DNA of 61,811 nt from NCBI GenBank assembly GCA_017635095.1, contig JAGBMA010000102.1, forward strand, positions 1 to 61,811. Direction: 5' to 3'. The notes under the pieces are model-generated. The model made no database searches. It saw only the letters and a program-made list of their open reading frames with translations, and was not told the origin of the DNA. This document shows positions 1 to 8,840 of the stretch, one piece after another. Position 1 is the first letter of the stretch, and each line of letters opens with the position of its first letter. This DNA is from Ruminiclostridium sp. (GTDB lineage: Bacteria; Bacillota; Clostridia; Oscillospirales; Ruminococcaceae). Both the position numbers and the translations under genes were made by a program.

Positions 1-134
1 GGAGGTTTGACGCAGTAGACGGTCACGGCAGGAAGCCGTGGTATTGCCGCCAAAAGCGCGCAGGACGCGCGCATACAAAGCGGCATAAAGTGGATAGCTC
101 TTTTTCTCTCAAATTGGGTTTTTAGAGGTTCCCT
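1..134. other. Left-edge segment with two GC hairpins, no assigned gene
   Basis: Two short inverted repeats are visible: CACGGC/GCCGTG around 24-40 (loop AGGAA) and GCGCG/CGCGC around 56-73 (loop CAGGA). The plus-strand frame starting at base 3 stays open to a stop at 123-125 (about 40 codons) and could be the tail of a gene outside the window, but the residues match no family I know. It may be the end of a mobile element or a structured RNA. Nothing firmer can be said. Confidence 0.2.
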
Positions 135-857
135 TTATTCAAGTGCATGAACGACATTGACAACATCGTCGTAGATCGCGAGATCGGCGTTACTGTCAAA
201 CGGGGTAGAGGATTTGTTTATAAGCACGAGGTTCTTTCCCTGAAAATACCTCACATACGATGCGGCAGGATAAACGATAAGCGATGTACCGATAATGATA
301 AGTGTCTCGCATTCCGATATCTTCCGGATCGCGTCCATGGTAGCGTTCTCATCAAGAGGCTCCTCATAAAGCACCACATCGGGTTTTACGAGCCCGCCGC
401 AGCTGCAGCGTGGAACGTCACCGCTGTTCTTGACATACTCCATGTCGTAGAATTGACCGCATTTCATGCAATGGTTGCGGTGTACGCTGCCGTGGAGCTC
501 CACAACATCTGTGCTTCCGGCAGCCTGATGAAGTCCGTCGATGTTCTGTGTGATGACGCTTACCTGCTTGCCTTTTTTTTCGAGCTTTGCAAAATATATG
601 TGTGCGTCATTTGGCTTTGCATCGGGATATAGCATTTTGCTCTTATAGAAACTGAAGAAAAGCTCGGGTTCTTTCACGAAAACAGTATGGGAGATGATCT
701 GTTCGGGCGTATAGTAGCCGTCGATCTTTTCGTTATAGATCCCATCTGCCGATCTGAAATCCGGTATTCCGGAGGGACAGCTTATCCCGGCGCCTGTGAA
801 AACGCAGATCTTATTTGTGGTTTCTATCATTTCTTTAAGTTTTTCGATATCGTTCAT
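135..857 (-). CDS. Sir2-family NAD-dependent protein deacylase
   Basis: This 240-residue protein has the whole sirtuin signature: GAGIS followed by IPDFRS in the NAD-binding loop, TQNIDGLH, the catalytic histidine in ELHGS, and a four-cysteine zinc site (CMKCG and CSCGG). The family removes acyl groups from protein lysines while consuming NAD+ and giving nicotinamide and O-acyl-ADP-ribose, in the cytoplasm. Its size fits single-domain bacterial class U/III sirtuins. The start follows a GGAGGAAT ribosome site about 5 bases upstream. It is transcribed alone toward the left edge, with a terminator-like hairpin just upstream separating it from the region to its right. Acyl preference cannot be read from the sequence. 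Confidence 0.93.
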   Translation of the reverse strand: MNDIEKLKEMIETTNKICVFTGAGISCPSGIPDFRSADGIYNEKIDGYYTPEQIISHTVFVKEPELFFSFYKSKMLYPDAKPNDAHIYFAKLEKKGKQVSVITQNIDGLHQAAGSTDVVELHGSVHRNHCMKCGQFYDMEYVKNSGDVPRCSCGGLVKPDVVLYEEPLDENATMDAIRKISECETLIIIGTSLIVYPAASYVRYFQGKNLVLINKSSTPFDSNADLAIYDDVVNVVHALE

Positions 858-903
858 ATATTCCTCCGGTTATTGCAGGGAAGAGGACTTCCTGTTTTAT
901 CAA

Positions 904-940
904 ACAAAATGGACTGCATTTCTGGTGCAGTCCATTGTTT
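904..940. terminator. Bidirectional-looking terminator hairpin
   Basis: ATGGACTGCA and TGCAGTCCAT form a 10-bp stem around a short loop, flanked by A-rich sequence on one side and TGTTTTATT on the other. It lies upstream of the Sir2 start, so it would end a minus-strand transcript coming from the decayed region to the right. Confidence 0.6.
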
Positions 941-945
941 TATTC

Positions 946-1650
946 AGTTTTATATAAGTATCAGCTTAACTTTCCATTGGAGTAATTACCTTTCATTTTT
1001 ATTTGAAATGCGCGGTTATCTTCATTTTAACCACATCCGCTCCAATTAAGATATTTATATCAAGCCATTCGGCGTAGGGTCAACTGCTACAGTTGAAGAA
1101 CAATCTATACAGTTGAAAAGGGGATTCCGACAGCCCTCGTCGCCGACATAAGATCATCAAGCCAAAGTGCTCATCTATGATCCACATACCGCATTCAACA
1201 CATTTGTGACCGTCTCATAACCGGCTGCGGCAGAAGCATCATCTTACTAACCTTCAAATGTCAGCAAATCCGATGCGGCTATCGAAATATCAAATTGTGA
1301 ATTTTCTGCGTCCATGGGACTCGCTTCCTTTCCGGTAAGATTTACATTGCACCTATACGATCGGCAATGCATTTTCAGAGATGCTTAAAGCTTACTGTAT
1401 AGATCAGCAGCAGGGAAGTTCGGTTCAAGCCTGTCATCTGAAAACCTTGGGAGAAGACAACCACCGTCTGTTGACGATCCTGTTAGCCTTTCAGCTTTTC
1501 TACTGCTTTGTCTTTTCCTTGAATATAATATAACACATTTTCAAGGAATTGTCAATAGGTTTTTCTTGGTGATTTTGTACAATATTTTCAACTGTAATAT
1601 ATTAACATTATCAGAAACGTTAATCGCCGCTGTGATTTTACATAAAAATA
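946..1650. other. About 700 bp without an intact gene, possibly decayed
   Basis: No frame on either strand stays open for a convincing protein. On the minus strand a ribosome site (GGAAAGGAAG) precedes an ATG at about 1314 that opens only 22 codons before a stop, and further fragments follow in other frames. With a terminator at 904-940 this suggests the remains of a minus-strand gene. The last 150 bp are AT-rich and lead into the promoter of the next gene. Confidence 0.35.
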
Positions 1651-1652
1651 TA

Positions 1653-1681
1653 TTGACAAATTCGGCCGTATATAGTATAAT
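1653..1681 (+). promoter_or_regulatory. Consensus sigma-A promoter of the DUF1292 gene
   Basis: TTGACA (1653-1658) and TATAAT (1676-1681) are both perfect hexamers with the ideal 17-bp spacer. The start codon lies about 42 bases downstream of the -10 box. Confidence 0.85.
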
Positions 1682-1723
1682 ATTACTGGTAAAACAAGTA
1701 CGGATTTTCAGGAGGCGATACCG

Positions 1724-2011
1724 ATGGTTCCGGAAGAGGAAGAGCTCACACTGATCGAGCTTGAAGGAGAACAGTACGAGATCATAGATACCGTTTGTGT
1801 GGATGACAGAAACTACATCGCGCTGATACCGCATGATGAGAGCGATGATATGTCCGAGGAAGCCGAGTTCACGATCCTTGAGATAATCGACGATCCGGAT
1901 GACGAGGAGAACTGCACTTTGAAAACCATTGACGATGAAGAGCTTTATGAGCGTATCGGAGATGCATTCATAGAACATTTCGGTATGTATGAAGATGAAG
2001 AGGACGAATAG
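1724..2011 (+). CDS. DUF1292 acidic protein (YrzB-like)
   Basis: A 95-residue, very acidic protein with the pattern of the DUF1292/YrzB family: a short beta-rich core with an ..EGEQYEIIDTV.. opening, an IALIPHDE segment and a glutamate/aspartate-rich tail. The family is common in Firmicutes, often beside ruvX and ireB, and has no settled function. The start follows AGGAGGCGATACCG, giving a ribosome site at good spacing. The promoter is a perfect consensus, so it is probably well expressed. It stands alone here and is followed by a possible structured RNA. Confidence 0.85.
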   Translation: MVPEEEELTLIELEGEQYEIIDTVCVDDRNYIALIPHDESDDMSEEAEFTILEIIDDPDDEENCTLKTIDDEELYERIGDAFIEHFGMYEDEEDE

Positions 2012-2084
2012 TTCTCCGGTTTTTGCAGACAATAAATTTACTGCTGCGTTCGGGTTAGCATGGATATTATGATCCAACACATTT

Positions 2085-2200
2085 TAAAAGGGATTTCTCC
2101 ACGACAGGGGATTGCAGACCTCCCGTACTGCGGAAGAAGGGAGCGTGAAACTGTCGGGCGATCTTACCCACCCTGCTGAGTGCGGGTTTTCATTTTCCAT
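2085..2200 (+). ncRNA. Candidate structured RNA downstream of the DUF1292 gene
   Basis: The stretch has no open frame but nested complementarity: CGACAG (2102-2107) pairs with CTGTCG (2151-2156), and inside it CTCCC (2120-2124) pairs with GGGAG (2139-2143). A further ACCC/GGGT pairing near 2166-2186 is followed by a modest T-rich tail. GC content is higher than in the flanks. I considered 6S RNA because of the layout, but I do not recognise a conserved 6S core, so no family is named. It could be the 3' end of the DUF1292 transcript. Confidence 0.35.
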
Positions 2201-2220
2201 GTGCGGCGCGGCGGTTAAAT

Positions 2221-2256
2221 AAAGGGCTTTCGTTGATCGAAAGCCCTTTATTTTTT
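2221..2256. terminator. Strong bidirectional terminator
   Basis: AAAGGGCTTTCG (2221-2232) and CGAAAGCCCTTT (2238-2249) form a perfect 12-bp stem with a TTGAT loop, followed by TATTTTTT. It sits between the convergent DUF1292/RNA unit and the phosphatase gene. Confidence 0.9.
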
Positions 2257-2260
2257 CGGT

Positions 2261-2716
2261 TTATATACCGAGATATCTCATAAGTCCGTCACAGCCCGCT
2301 TTAACATCATTGAACGTGGTATCGAAGTCGCCTGTGAACCAGGGGTCCGCAACATCTCGCTCCGTTCCCGCAAAAGACATCATCTTCCGTACCTTTCCCG
2401 CCTTGTCTCCGCCCGAGATACGCAGGATATTGCGTATATTCGCTTCGTCCATACCTATAATGAGATCGTATCTGTCATAGTCGGACCGCTTAAGCTGTTC
2501 GGCATATTTGTTTTCCGGAACTATACCGAACTGAGCAAGCTTCCGGACTGTGCCCCGGTGCGGGGGATTTCCTATCTCTTCGGTGCTGGTGGCACGGGAT
2601 TCTACGATATACCGATCTTCAATGCCGCGCTGTTTCAGCTGTTCCCTGAACCAGAATTCCGCCATAGGTGAACGGCAGATATTCCCGTGGCAGACAAAAC
2701 ATATCCTGCTTATCAT
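2261..2716 (-). CDS. Low-molecular-weight protein tyrosine phosphatase
   Basis: This 151-residue protein opens with the P-loop VCHGNICRSPMAE, which carries the catalytic Cys and Arg of the LMW-PTP family (CX5R), and ends with the acid motif DPWF. The family dephosphorylates phosphotyrosine, or phosphoarginine in YwlE-type members; residues that would separate the two are not decisive here. The frame extends further upstream, but ATG 2716 follows AAGGAGACAGCA at correct spacing and places the P-loop close to the N-terminus as in the family. It lies 10 bases behind the SGNH esterase gene and is probably co-transcribed with it. Confidence 0.9.
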   Translation of the reverse strand: MISRICFVCHGNICRSPMAEFWFREQLKQRGIEDRYIVESRATSTEEIGNPPHRGTVRKLAQFGIVPENKYAEQLKRSDYDRYDLIIGMDEANIRNILRISGGDKAGKVRKMMSFAGTERDVADPWFTGDFDTTFNDVKAGCDGLMRYLGI

Positions 2717-2726
2717 TGCTGTCTCC

Positions 2727-3728
2727 TTACTGTGTTTCTTTATAAAAGTACGCAAGCATCTTTTTATATGCAGCCCCGAGAAAATGCATACCGTCGGCTT
2801 CCGCGTAAAGACTTGAGAAGTATCCGTTCTCGTCCTGAAGCTGACTGCACAGATCAAGATACTCTGCGCTGCATTCTCCGCACATATCTTTCAGAAGCCC
2901 GTTATACTTGTTTACCATTTCCATAGTTTCCTGACCTGCCTGTTCATGAACTTTTGTGACCGGCGGGATAGATACTATATATATGGAGCTGTCGGGACTT
3001 GCCTCTTTAAGCTCGCCTACCAGTGCTTTCAGTTCGTCCGCCATGAACGACGGCGACATATACGCAAGACCGTTTGTTCCGAGCATTATGAATATGTGTG
3101 CAGGTTTCCCTTCGGTAGCTCTGCGTACTGCCGTATAGCCGTTTATCCTTGTGATGCGTGCGCTCTGGGGGTTCAGACCCACTTTTGCGAAGACCTGATT
3201 GTTCGGGAAATAATCGTAAAGGTACAGTCCCGTGTATATCGAATCGCCTATGAACAGGTCGTTTGCAAAATAGCTTTTGTCGTAGGTATCATTTGAGGGA
3301 GGCGGGGCTGTTGTTTTCGCCGCGCTTTCGGTCACAGCATCGGTCTCCGTTGTTTCCGGGGCAGAAGATGTAGTCTCTGTGGTCTCCGGTGCAGGTGTCG
3401 TTGTCGTTCCGGAAGTAGTAGTCTGTACGGTCTCTGAGGTCGTGCGTTTTGTGGCTGTTGTATCTGGAGTCGTTTCGGGAACAACGGTTATGTACTCCGA
3501 AAGTCTGACCGGTTCCTGCGGAGTAGTAGTGGTGGAAGAGGAAGTATCGGCTGCATCGGATACACTGTGCGTCTCGGGTACCGGAGACGCAGGTATCGGT
3601 TTTGCATCAAGATCTACGAGAAGTATCAGCGCAGCAACAAGAGCGGCTGCAACAACTCCGGCTGCCCCGAAAAGAAGTTTTATGTGCAAAGGTATCTGTG
3701 TTTTTGGTCTTTTCGTGTAACCCGCCAT
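2727..3728 (-). CDS. Membrane-anchored SGNH/GDSL-type hydrolase
   Basis: 333 residues. The start at 3728 follows GGAGGTGCAGAA; the longer open frame upstream is unlikely. A short basic N-terminus precedes one membrane segment (about residues 15-37), then a long Thr/Ser/Pro-rich linker (about 45-150), then the SGNH domain. The domain shows FIGDSI (catalytic Ser), the block III LGTNG, and ADGMH near the C-terminus (catalytic Asp/His). Established family chemistry is ester or acetyl removal from sugars or cell-wall glycans. The linker implies an extracellular enzyme held at the membrane and reaching into the wall. Its substrate is not readable from the sequence. Confidence 0.85.
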   Translation of the reverse strand: MAGYTKRPKTQIPLHIKLLFGAAGVVAAALVAALILLVDLDAKPIPASPVPETHSVSDAADTSSSTTTTPQEPVRLSEYITVVPETTPDTTATKRTTSETVQTTTSGTTTTPAPETTETTSSAPETTETDAVTESAAKTTAPPPSNDTYDKSYFANDLFIGDSIYTGLYLYDYFPNNQVFAKVGLNPQSARITRINGYTAVRRATEGKPAHIFIMLGTNGLAYMSPSFMADELKALVGELKEASPDSSIYIVSIPPVTKVHEQAGQETMEMVNKYNGLLKDMCGECSAEYLDLCSQLQDENGYFSSLYAEADGMHFLGAAYKKMLAYFYKETQ

Positions 3729-3951
3729 TTCTGCACCTCCTGAAAACACTTTGTCTATTATACTACAGTTTCCGTTAATAATCAAGACTTTTTGTTCAGA
3801 TGACGACATTATTGCACTGCTGTACGCGCCTGTGATACAAACGCGGGATAAAATTGCAAAACACCGATCCTTCTTCCGCAAATCCAAAAATATCAGCAGG
3901 ATCTTATTCTATCTGTTTATGGATTGTGCACAAAATATAACTGCACAGCCA

Positions 3952-3980
3952 TTGACTTTTTTGCATAAATGTAGTATAAT
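3952..3980 (+). promoter_or_regulatory. Promoter of pfkA
   Basis: TTGACT (3952-3957) and TATAAT (3975-3980) with a 17-bp spacer. The spacer contains TGCATAAATGT, which is also found at the same place in the tyrA promoter (37497-37525); 25 of 29 positions agree between the two. Confidence 0.8.
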
Positions 3981-4031
3981 ATACACAGATTTTCCGGTTT
4001 TCCGGATAATATATTGCAGGAGGACGTTAAT

Positions 4032-5117
4032 ATGGCTAAATTAAAGGTGGGTATCCTGACGAGCGGCGGAGACTGCCCGGGACTTAACGCTACGATAAGA
4101 GGAGCCGCAAAGGGCTGTTACCAGCTTTTTGGCGAAGACAAGGTGGAGATAATCGGTATCCACAACGGTTACTACGGACTGATCCATAACGACTGTGAGA
4201 AGATGTCGCCTTACGACTTCGCCGGAATACTTACCCGCGGCGGTACGATCCTCGGCACAAAGCGCACTCCTTACAAGATGATGCAGGTCGTTGAGGACGA
4301 CAACGTGGACAAGGTCGCGGAAATGAAAAAAACATACAAGTCTCAGAAACTTGACTGTCTCCTCACACTCGGAGGAAACGGCACGCATAAGACTGCAAAT
4401 CTTCTGTCGGAAGAGGGTCTGAACGTTATCGGACTGCCCAAGACGATAGATAACGATATCTGGGGTACGGACGTGACGTTCGGTTTTCATACGGCGGTTG
4501 ATATCGCAACGGACGTCATCGATCGCATACACACCACCGCAGATTCCCACAGCAGAGTAATGGTGATCGAGATAATGGGCAATAAGGCCGGCTGGCTCAC
4601 GCTCTATTCCGGAATTGCAGGCGGAGCCGACATTGTTCTTATACCGGAGATACCCTATGATATCAATATTGTAGCCGATGCGGTAAAGAAAAGAGCCGAA
4701 GCAGGCAAGAACTTCTCTATTATCGCGGTTGCCGAGGGTGCAATGGACAAGGACGAAGCCGAGATGAAGAAGAAAGTCCGCATGAAGGCAAGAGCGGATC
4801 AGGGATTCTCCACCGCAACAGCCCGTATCACTAAGGAGATCGAAGCCCTTACCGGGTTCGAGACACGCGCTGTGGTTCCGGGTCATATGCTGAGAGGCGG
4901 AAGCCCCTCCGCATACGACAGAGTGCTTGCAACAAAGTTCGGTGCAAGAGCTGCGGAACTTATCCGCGACAAGAAATTCGGATATACCGTGGCAAAAGTG
5001 GACGGAAAGATAACCGAGAATAAGCTTACCGACGTTGCTATGAAGACGAAGTTCGTGCTGCCGGACGACGAGCTTGTTATAACCGGAAAGAACATAGGAA
5101 TATCATTCGGCGATTAA
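4032..5117 (+). CDS. pfkA: 6-phosphofructokinase
   Basis: A 361-residue PFK that phosphorylates fructose 6-phosphate at C1 in glycolysis. It begins with GGDCPGLNA and carries the substrate loop PKTIDNDIWGTD and the conserved MGNKAGWLT. At the donor site it has GGNGT, so the residue equal to E. coli Gly104 is Gly, but the residue equal to Gly124 is Lys (PKT). Gly104 is typical of ATP enzymes and Lys124 of PPi enzymes, so the phosphate donor is uncertain. ATG 4032 follows GCAGGAGGACGTTAAT; the six codons before it in frame are not used. The GH2 gene begins 10 bases after the stop. Confidence 0.93.
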   Translation: MAKLKVGILTSGGDCPGLNATIRGAAKGCYQLFGEDKVEIIGIHNGYYGLIHNDCEKMSPYDFAGILTRGGTILGTKRTPYKMMQVVEDDNVDKVAEMKKTYKSQKLDCLLTLGGNGTHKTANLLSEEGLNVIGLPKTIDNDIWGTDVTFGFHTAVDIATDVIDRIHTTADSHSRVMVIEIMGNKAGWLTLYSGIAGGADIVLIPEIPYDINIVADAVKKRAEAGKNFSIIAVAEGAMDKDEAEMKKKVRMKARADQGFSTATARITKEIEALTGFETRAVVPGHMLRGGSPSAYDRVLATKFGARAAELIRDKKFGYTVAKVDGKITENKLTDVAMKTKFVLPDDELVITGKNIGISFGD

Positions 5118-5127
5118 TGGAGAATAT

Positions 5128-7785
5128 ATGAACAAGATCGATCTCAGCGGCAAATGGCAGCTTTACATGGACAGCTCATGTAAGCCCGGAATACCGCAGG
5201 ATTATAATGACGAGATAACACTCCCGGACACCACATCTCACGCCTGCAAGGGCATAAGGAGCAGTGAACGCGCAAGCGGGTATCTGACCGATCCTTATCG
5301 CTTTGAGGGGTATGCATGGTTCGGAAGAGAGTTCTCTGTTTCAGACAGCATGGAGGGCAGCGAGCTTTATCTGCGCCTTGAGCGCACAAGAATGACCGCG
5401 CTGTACGTTGACGGAAATAAGTGCGGAGAGTGCGATTCTCTGTGCACGCCGCATATCTATAAACTCCCGGAGCTTGCGGAAGGAGCACACAGACTTGATA
5501 TCCGCGTCAGCAATACGGGATATCCGACCAAAGGCGGTCACATGACCTCGCCGGACACTCAGACGAACTGGATAGGTATAACAGGCGCGATCGAACTTAT
5601 CATGCGTCCTGCGGTGCATATAGACAATATCACCGTTCTTTCCGTGACCAATCCGGATCATGTCGCTTTTTCCTGCAGCGCAGCCGATGTCTGCGAAGCG
5701 CATATCACTGTGGACAACGGAAAGACTGTCACGATGATGCTGAAAAAAGGCGAAAACAGGGTGATATATACTCCCGATGAAAAGCTTTCCGTATGGGACG
5801 AGTTTTCTCCGACAATACACGAACTCTGCATATCCGTGAACGGCGAGAGACAGACTGTGAGATTCGGCGTAAGAAAGCTTGAAACAAACGGAAGAAAGCT
5901 CCTGGTAAACGGCAGAGAGACGTTCCTTCGCGGCAAGCATGACGGAATGCTTTTCCCACTCACCGGATATGCTCCGACAGACGTTGAAGGCTGGCTCAGA
6001 GTCATGAAGACTGCAAAAGAGTTCGGCATAAATCACTATCGTTTCCACACCTGCTGTCCGCCCGATGCCGCATTCACCGCCGCGGATATGCTCGGTATCT
6101 ATATGCAGCCGGAACTTCCGTTCTGGGGCACTATCGAAGAAGAGATGAACGATGAACAGCGTTATCTTGCCGACGAGGGATCAAGGATCCTCAAAGAATT
6201 CGGCAACCACCCGTCTTTCGTCATGATGTCACTCGGAAATGAGCTTTGGGGCAGCCAGAAAGTGCTTAACAGCATTCTTGCGCGGTACAAAGCCGAAGAC
6301 GACCGCCACCTTTATACCGACGGCTCCAACAATTTCCAGTTCTGGCCGCAGGTGCTTGAAAACGCCGATTTCCTCAGCGGAGTCCGTCTTTCCCGGGAAC
6401 GGCTCTACCGCGGTTCTTATGCTATGTGTGACGCTCCCCAGGGTTTTGTTCAGACTGATGCGCCGAACACCGTTCACAGTTATGACAGCATAATCGCTCC
6501 CGAGAAGCTCGGTGAAGCCGAAAAAGGCGGTAAGATACTGATACAGTACGGTACCGGAGTAAAAGAAGTTGAAGCGGACAGCGCAGAAATGTTCATTCCC
6601 GAAGTTCCCGTGATCTCCCATGAAGTCGGTCAGTACGAGACTTATCCCGATTACGGTGATATCGGCAAGTACACGGGTGCGCTCAAAGCCGAAAATATCG
6701 CGCTTTATAAAGAGAAAGCGGAACAGAAGGGTATTTACGGATATGCCGAAAAGTTTTTCCGGGCTTCCGGCGCGCTTGCAGTGGACTGCTATAAGCGCGA
6801 GATCGAGGCAGCGCTGAAATCTGAGGAACTGTCCGGTTTCCAGCTTCTCGATATCCAGGATTTTACCGGTCAGGGAACGGCGCTTGTGGGAGTGCTGAAC
6901 TCGCTCATGGAGCCTAAAGGCACGGTCACTGCGGAGAAGTGGCGGGAGTTCTGTGCACCTACGGTCATAATGGCGGAATTTGATAAGTTCGTTTTCTCTT
7001 CGGACGAGGAAATTTCTTTCGGTATCACCCTTTTCAACACCGATCCCGGATTTGCTGCCGGAAGAGTAAGCTACACCATAGAATGCGGCGGCTCAGTGGA
7101 ACTTTACGGTCATGTTCATTCAGATGCCGGTAAGCGGGTCAACAGACTCGGCAGGATAAATTTCAGAACAGATGATATAACAGAGCCGTCCGTTTATAAG
7201 CTGACTCTCTGTGTGGAAAAGACGGATATAAGGAACACTTATGAGTTCTGGGTTTATCCCCGTATAGATATTGCAATATCGGAAGATCAGATATCATTCG
7301 CCGGAAGATCGGTAAGGATCACCCACACCCGTGAGCATACCACTGACGCTCTCGAAAAGGGCATCAGACCGCTTTATATACCAGACAGCGCAGGGAAGAC
7401 TGAGGGAACGTACTGCACGGACTTCTGGTGCTATCCTATGTTCAGGTCAATATCTGAAAGTATGAACAAACCTGTGCCGGTGGGAACAATGGGACTTCTC
7501 ATAGATAACACCGATAAGCTTCTTTCCGGGTTCCCGTGCGAGGATCATTCTACTGCACAGTGGTTCAACATAGTTATGCACAGCCATTGCGAGAACCTTG
7601 ACGGGACCGATACGATACCTGTGGTATGGGTCATAGACAACCCCGACAGAGCAGAAAAGCTCGGACTTCTGTACAGGATAAACACCGGCTTCGGCGATGT
7701 GACAGTCTGCACTTCGCGTCTCTGGGAGATCGCCGATAAGCCGGAAGTCAGATGGTTCGCAAAAAGTATCATAGAAAATATGTAA
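5128..7785 (+). CDS. Glycoside hydrolase family 2 protein (beta-galactosidase type)
   Basis: 885 residues with GH2 architecture: an N-terminal sugar-binding jelly roll (about 1-175), an immunoglobulin-like domain (about 175-265), a TIM barrel (about 265-560) and a C-terminal beta region. The acid/base motif SLGNELWG places Glu372, and ISHEVGQYE places a nucleophile candidate at Glu499. No signal peptide is seen, so the enzyme is likely cytoplasmic and cleaves imported oligosaccharides. It sits 10 bases behind pfkA with a GGAG ribosome site, linking sugar release to glycolysis. GH2 covers beta-galactosidase, beta-glucuronidase and beta-mannosidase; the substrate is not determinable here. Confidence 0.85.
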   Translation: MNKIDLSGKWQLYMDSSCKPGIPQDYNDEITLPDTTSHACKGIRSSERASGYLTDPYRFEGYAWFGREFSVSDSMEGSELYLRLERTRMTALYVDGNKCGECDSLCTPHIYKLPELAEGAHRLDIRVSNTGYPTKGGHMTSPDTQTNWIGITGAIELIMRPAVHIDNITVLSVTNPDHVAFSCSAADVCEAHITVDNGKTVTMMLKKGENRVIYTPDEKLSVWDEFSPTIHELCISVNGERQTVRFGVRKLETNGRKLLVNGRETFLRGKHDGMLFPLTGYAPTDVEGWLRVMKTAKEFGINHYRFHTCCPPDAAFTAADMLGIYMQPELPFWGTIEEEMNDEQRYLADEGSRILKEFGNHPSFVMMSLGNELWGSQKVLNSILARYKAEDDRHLYTDGSNNFQFWPQVLENADFLSGVRLSRERLYRGSYAMCDAPQGFVQTDAPNTVHSYDSIIAPEKLGEAEKGGKILIQYGTGVKEVEADSAEMFIPEVPVISHEVGQYETYPDYGDIGKYTGALKAENIALYKEKAEQKGIYGYAEKFFRASGALAVDCYKREIEAALKSEELSGFQLLDIQDFTGQGTALVGVLNSLMEPKGTVTAEKWREFCAPTVIMAEFDKFVFSSDEEISFGITLFNTDPGFAAGRVSYTIECGGSVELYGHVHSDAGKRVNRLGRINFRTDDITEPSVYKLTLCVEKTDIRNTYEFWVYPRIDIAISEDQISFAGRSVRITHTREHTTDALEKGIRPLYIPDSAGKTEGTYCTDFWCYPMFRSISESMNKPVPVGTMGLLIDNTDKLLSGFPCEDHSTAQWFNIVMHSHCENLDGTDTIPVVWVIDNPDRAEKLGLLYRINTGFGDVTVCTSRLWEIADKPEVRWFAKSIIENM

Positions 7786-7790
7786 AATGC

Positions 7791-7822
7791 AAAAGCTCTG
7801 ATCTGAGATCAGAGCTTTTCTA
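7791..7822. terminator. Bidirectional terminator between GH2 and ispG
   Basis: AAAAGCTCTGAT (7791-7802) and ATCAGAGCTTTT (7808-7819) form a perfect 12-bp stem with loop CTGAG and U-rich tails on both strands. It overlaps the end of ispG. Confidence 0.9.
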
Positions 7823-8840
7823 TTTCTCCGAGAAGCGCATCGAGAGCGTCTTCCTCGTTTACTGTTCTGAGCACTTCGCCCTTGCGGAAGATCACAGCTT
7901 TTCCTTTGCCGCCCGCAATGCCGAGATCCGCTTCACGAGCCTCTCCGGGTCCGTTCACAACGCACCCCATAACCGCTATTTTCAGATCGCGGTCTATGCC
8001 TTCTACAGCCTTTTCCACCTTGTTCGCAAGCCCGATCAGGTCTATCTGCGTTCTTCCGCAGGTGGGACAGGCAACGATGTTGACGCCGCCGCCTATACCG
8101 CAGGCTTTAAGGATATCTTTTGCAGCCTGCACTTCTTCTTTCGGATCCGCAGTCAGCGAGACCCGTATCGTGTCGCCTATCCCGTCACATATCAGCGAAC
8201 CTATGCCCACAGCCGATTTTATTATCCCCATGTGTGCGGTGCCGGTCTCGGTTACTCCGAGGTGTAGCGGATATTCCGTCCGCTCACTCAGGAGCCTGTA
8301 TGCATCTATCGTTGTCTTTACATCTGACGATTTTATGGATATGACTATATCATCAAAATCATACATATTGAGCAGCCGTACATTTTCAAGTGCGCTCTCA
8401 ACAAAAGCTTCCGGAACAGGTTTTCCGTATTTTTCAAGCACTTTCTTTTCAAGTGACCCCGAATTAACGCCTATGCGTATCGGTATATTCCTTTTCCTGC
8501 AGGCTTCCGCCACAGCTTTTACATTTTCGGCAGCTCCGATATTCCCGGGATTTATCCGTATCTTGTCAACTCCGACCTCCGCGCATTTCAGTGCGATCCT
8601 GTAGTCGAAGTGAATGTCCGCGACTATCGGCACCGACACCGCCTCTTTGAGCGCAGGGATAAGTGCGGCATTCTCTATTTTCGGGACAGCGGCTCTTATT
8701 ATCTCACAGCCTGCTTTTTCGAGCTCAACTGCCTGTTTTACACTGTTTCCGATGTCATCTGCTCTTACGTTGAGCATCGACTGTATGTAGATATGCCCGT
8801 TTCCGAAGGTGGCACTACCTGCTCTGACCGTCTTTTTCAT
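7809..8840 (-). CDS. ispG: 4-hydroxy-3-methylbut-2-enyl-diphosphate synthase
   Basis: IspG reduces methylerythritol cyclodiphosphate to HMBPP, the penultimate step of the MEP isoprenoid pathway, with a [4Fe-4S] cluster. The 343-residue protein shows YIQSM near the N-terminus, ADIHFDYR, RINPGNIG, the cluster cysteines in ACPTCGR and the third in GCVVNGPGE. I chose ATG 8840, which places the QSM motif at the family's usual distance; ATG 8858 in the same frame is possible. It overlaps the end of the thiamine pyrophosphokinase gene by about 26 bases and is the last gene of a four-gene minus-strand operon. Confidence 0.93.
   Translation of the reverse strand: MKKTVRAGSATFGNGHIYIQSMLNVRADDIGNSVKQAVELEKAGCEIIRAAVPKIENAALIPALKEAVSVPIVADIHFDYRIALKCAEVGVDKIRINPGNIGAAENVKAVAEACRKRNIPIRIGVNSGSLEKKVLEKYGKPVPEAFVESALENVRLLNMYDFDDIVISIKSSDVKTTIDAYRLLSERTEYPLHLGVTETGTAHMGIIKSAVGIGSLICDGIGDTIRVSLTADPKEEVQAAKDILKACGIGGGVNIVACPTCGRTQIDLIGLANKVEKAVEGIDRDLKIAVMGCVVNGPGEAREADLGIAGGKGKAVIFRKGEVLRTVNEEDALDALLGEIEKL

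Noticed and set aside
2085..2200. 6S RNA, SRP RNA or tmRNA
   Set aside because: I could not find the long closing stem and bubble of 6S, the GGAAGGAAGCAGCC-type loop of SRP RNA, or a tRNA-like end. Left as an unnamed candidate.
5341..6048. 235-codon open frame on the minus strand
   Set aside because: Shadow of the GH2 gene; its real strand has conserved catalytic motifs.
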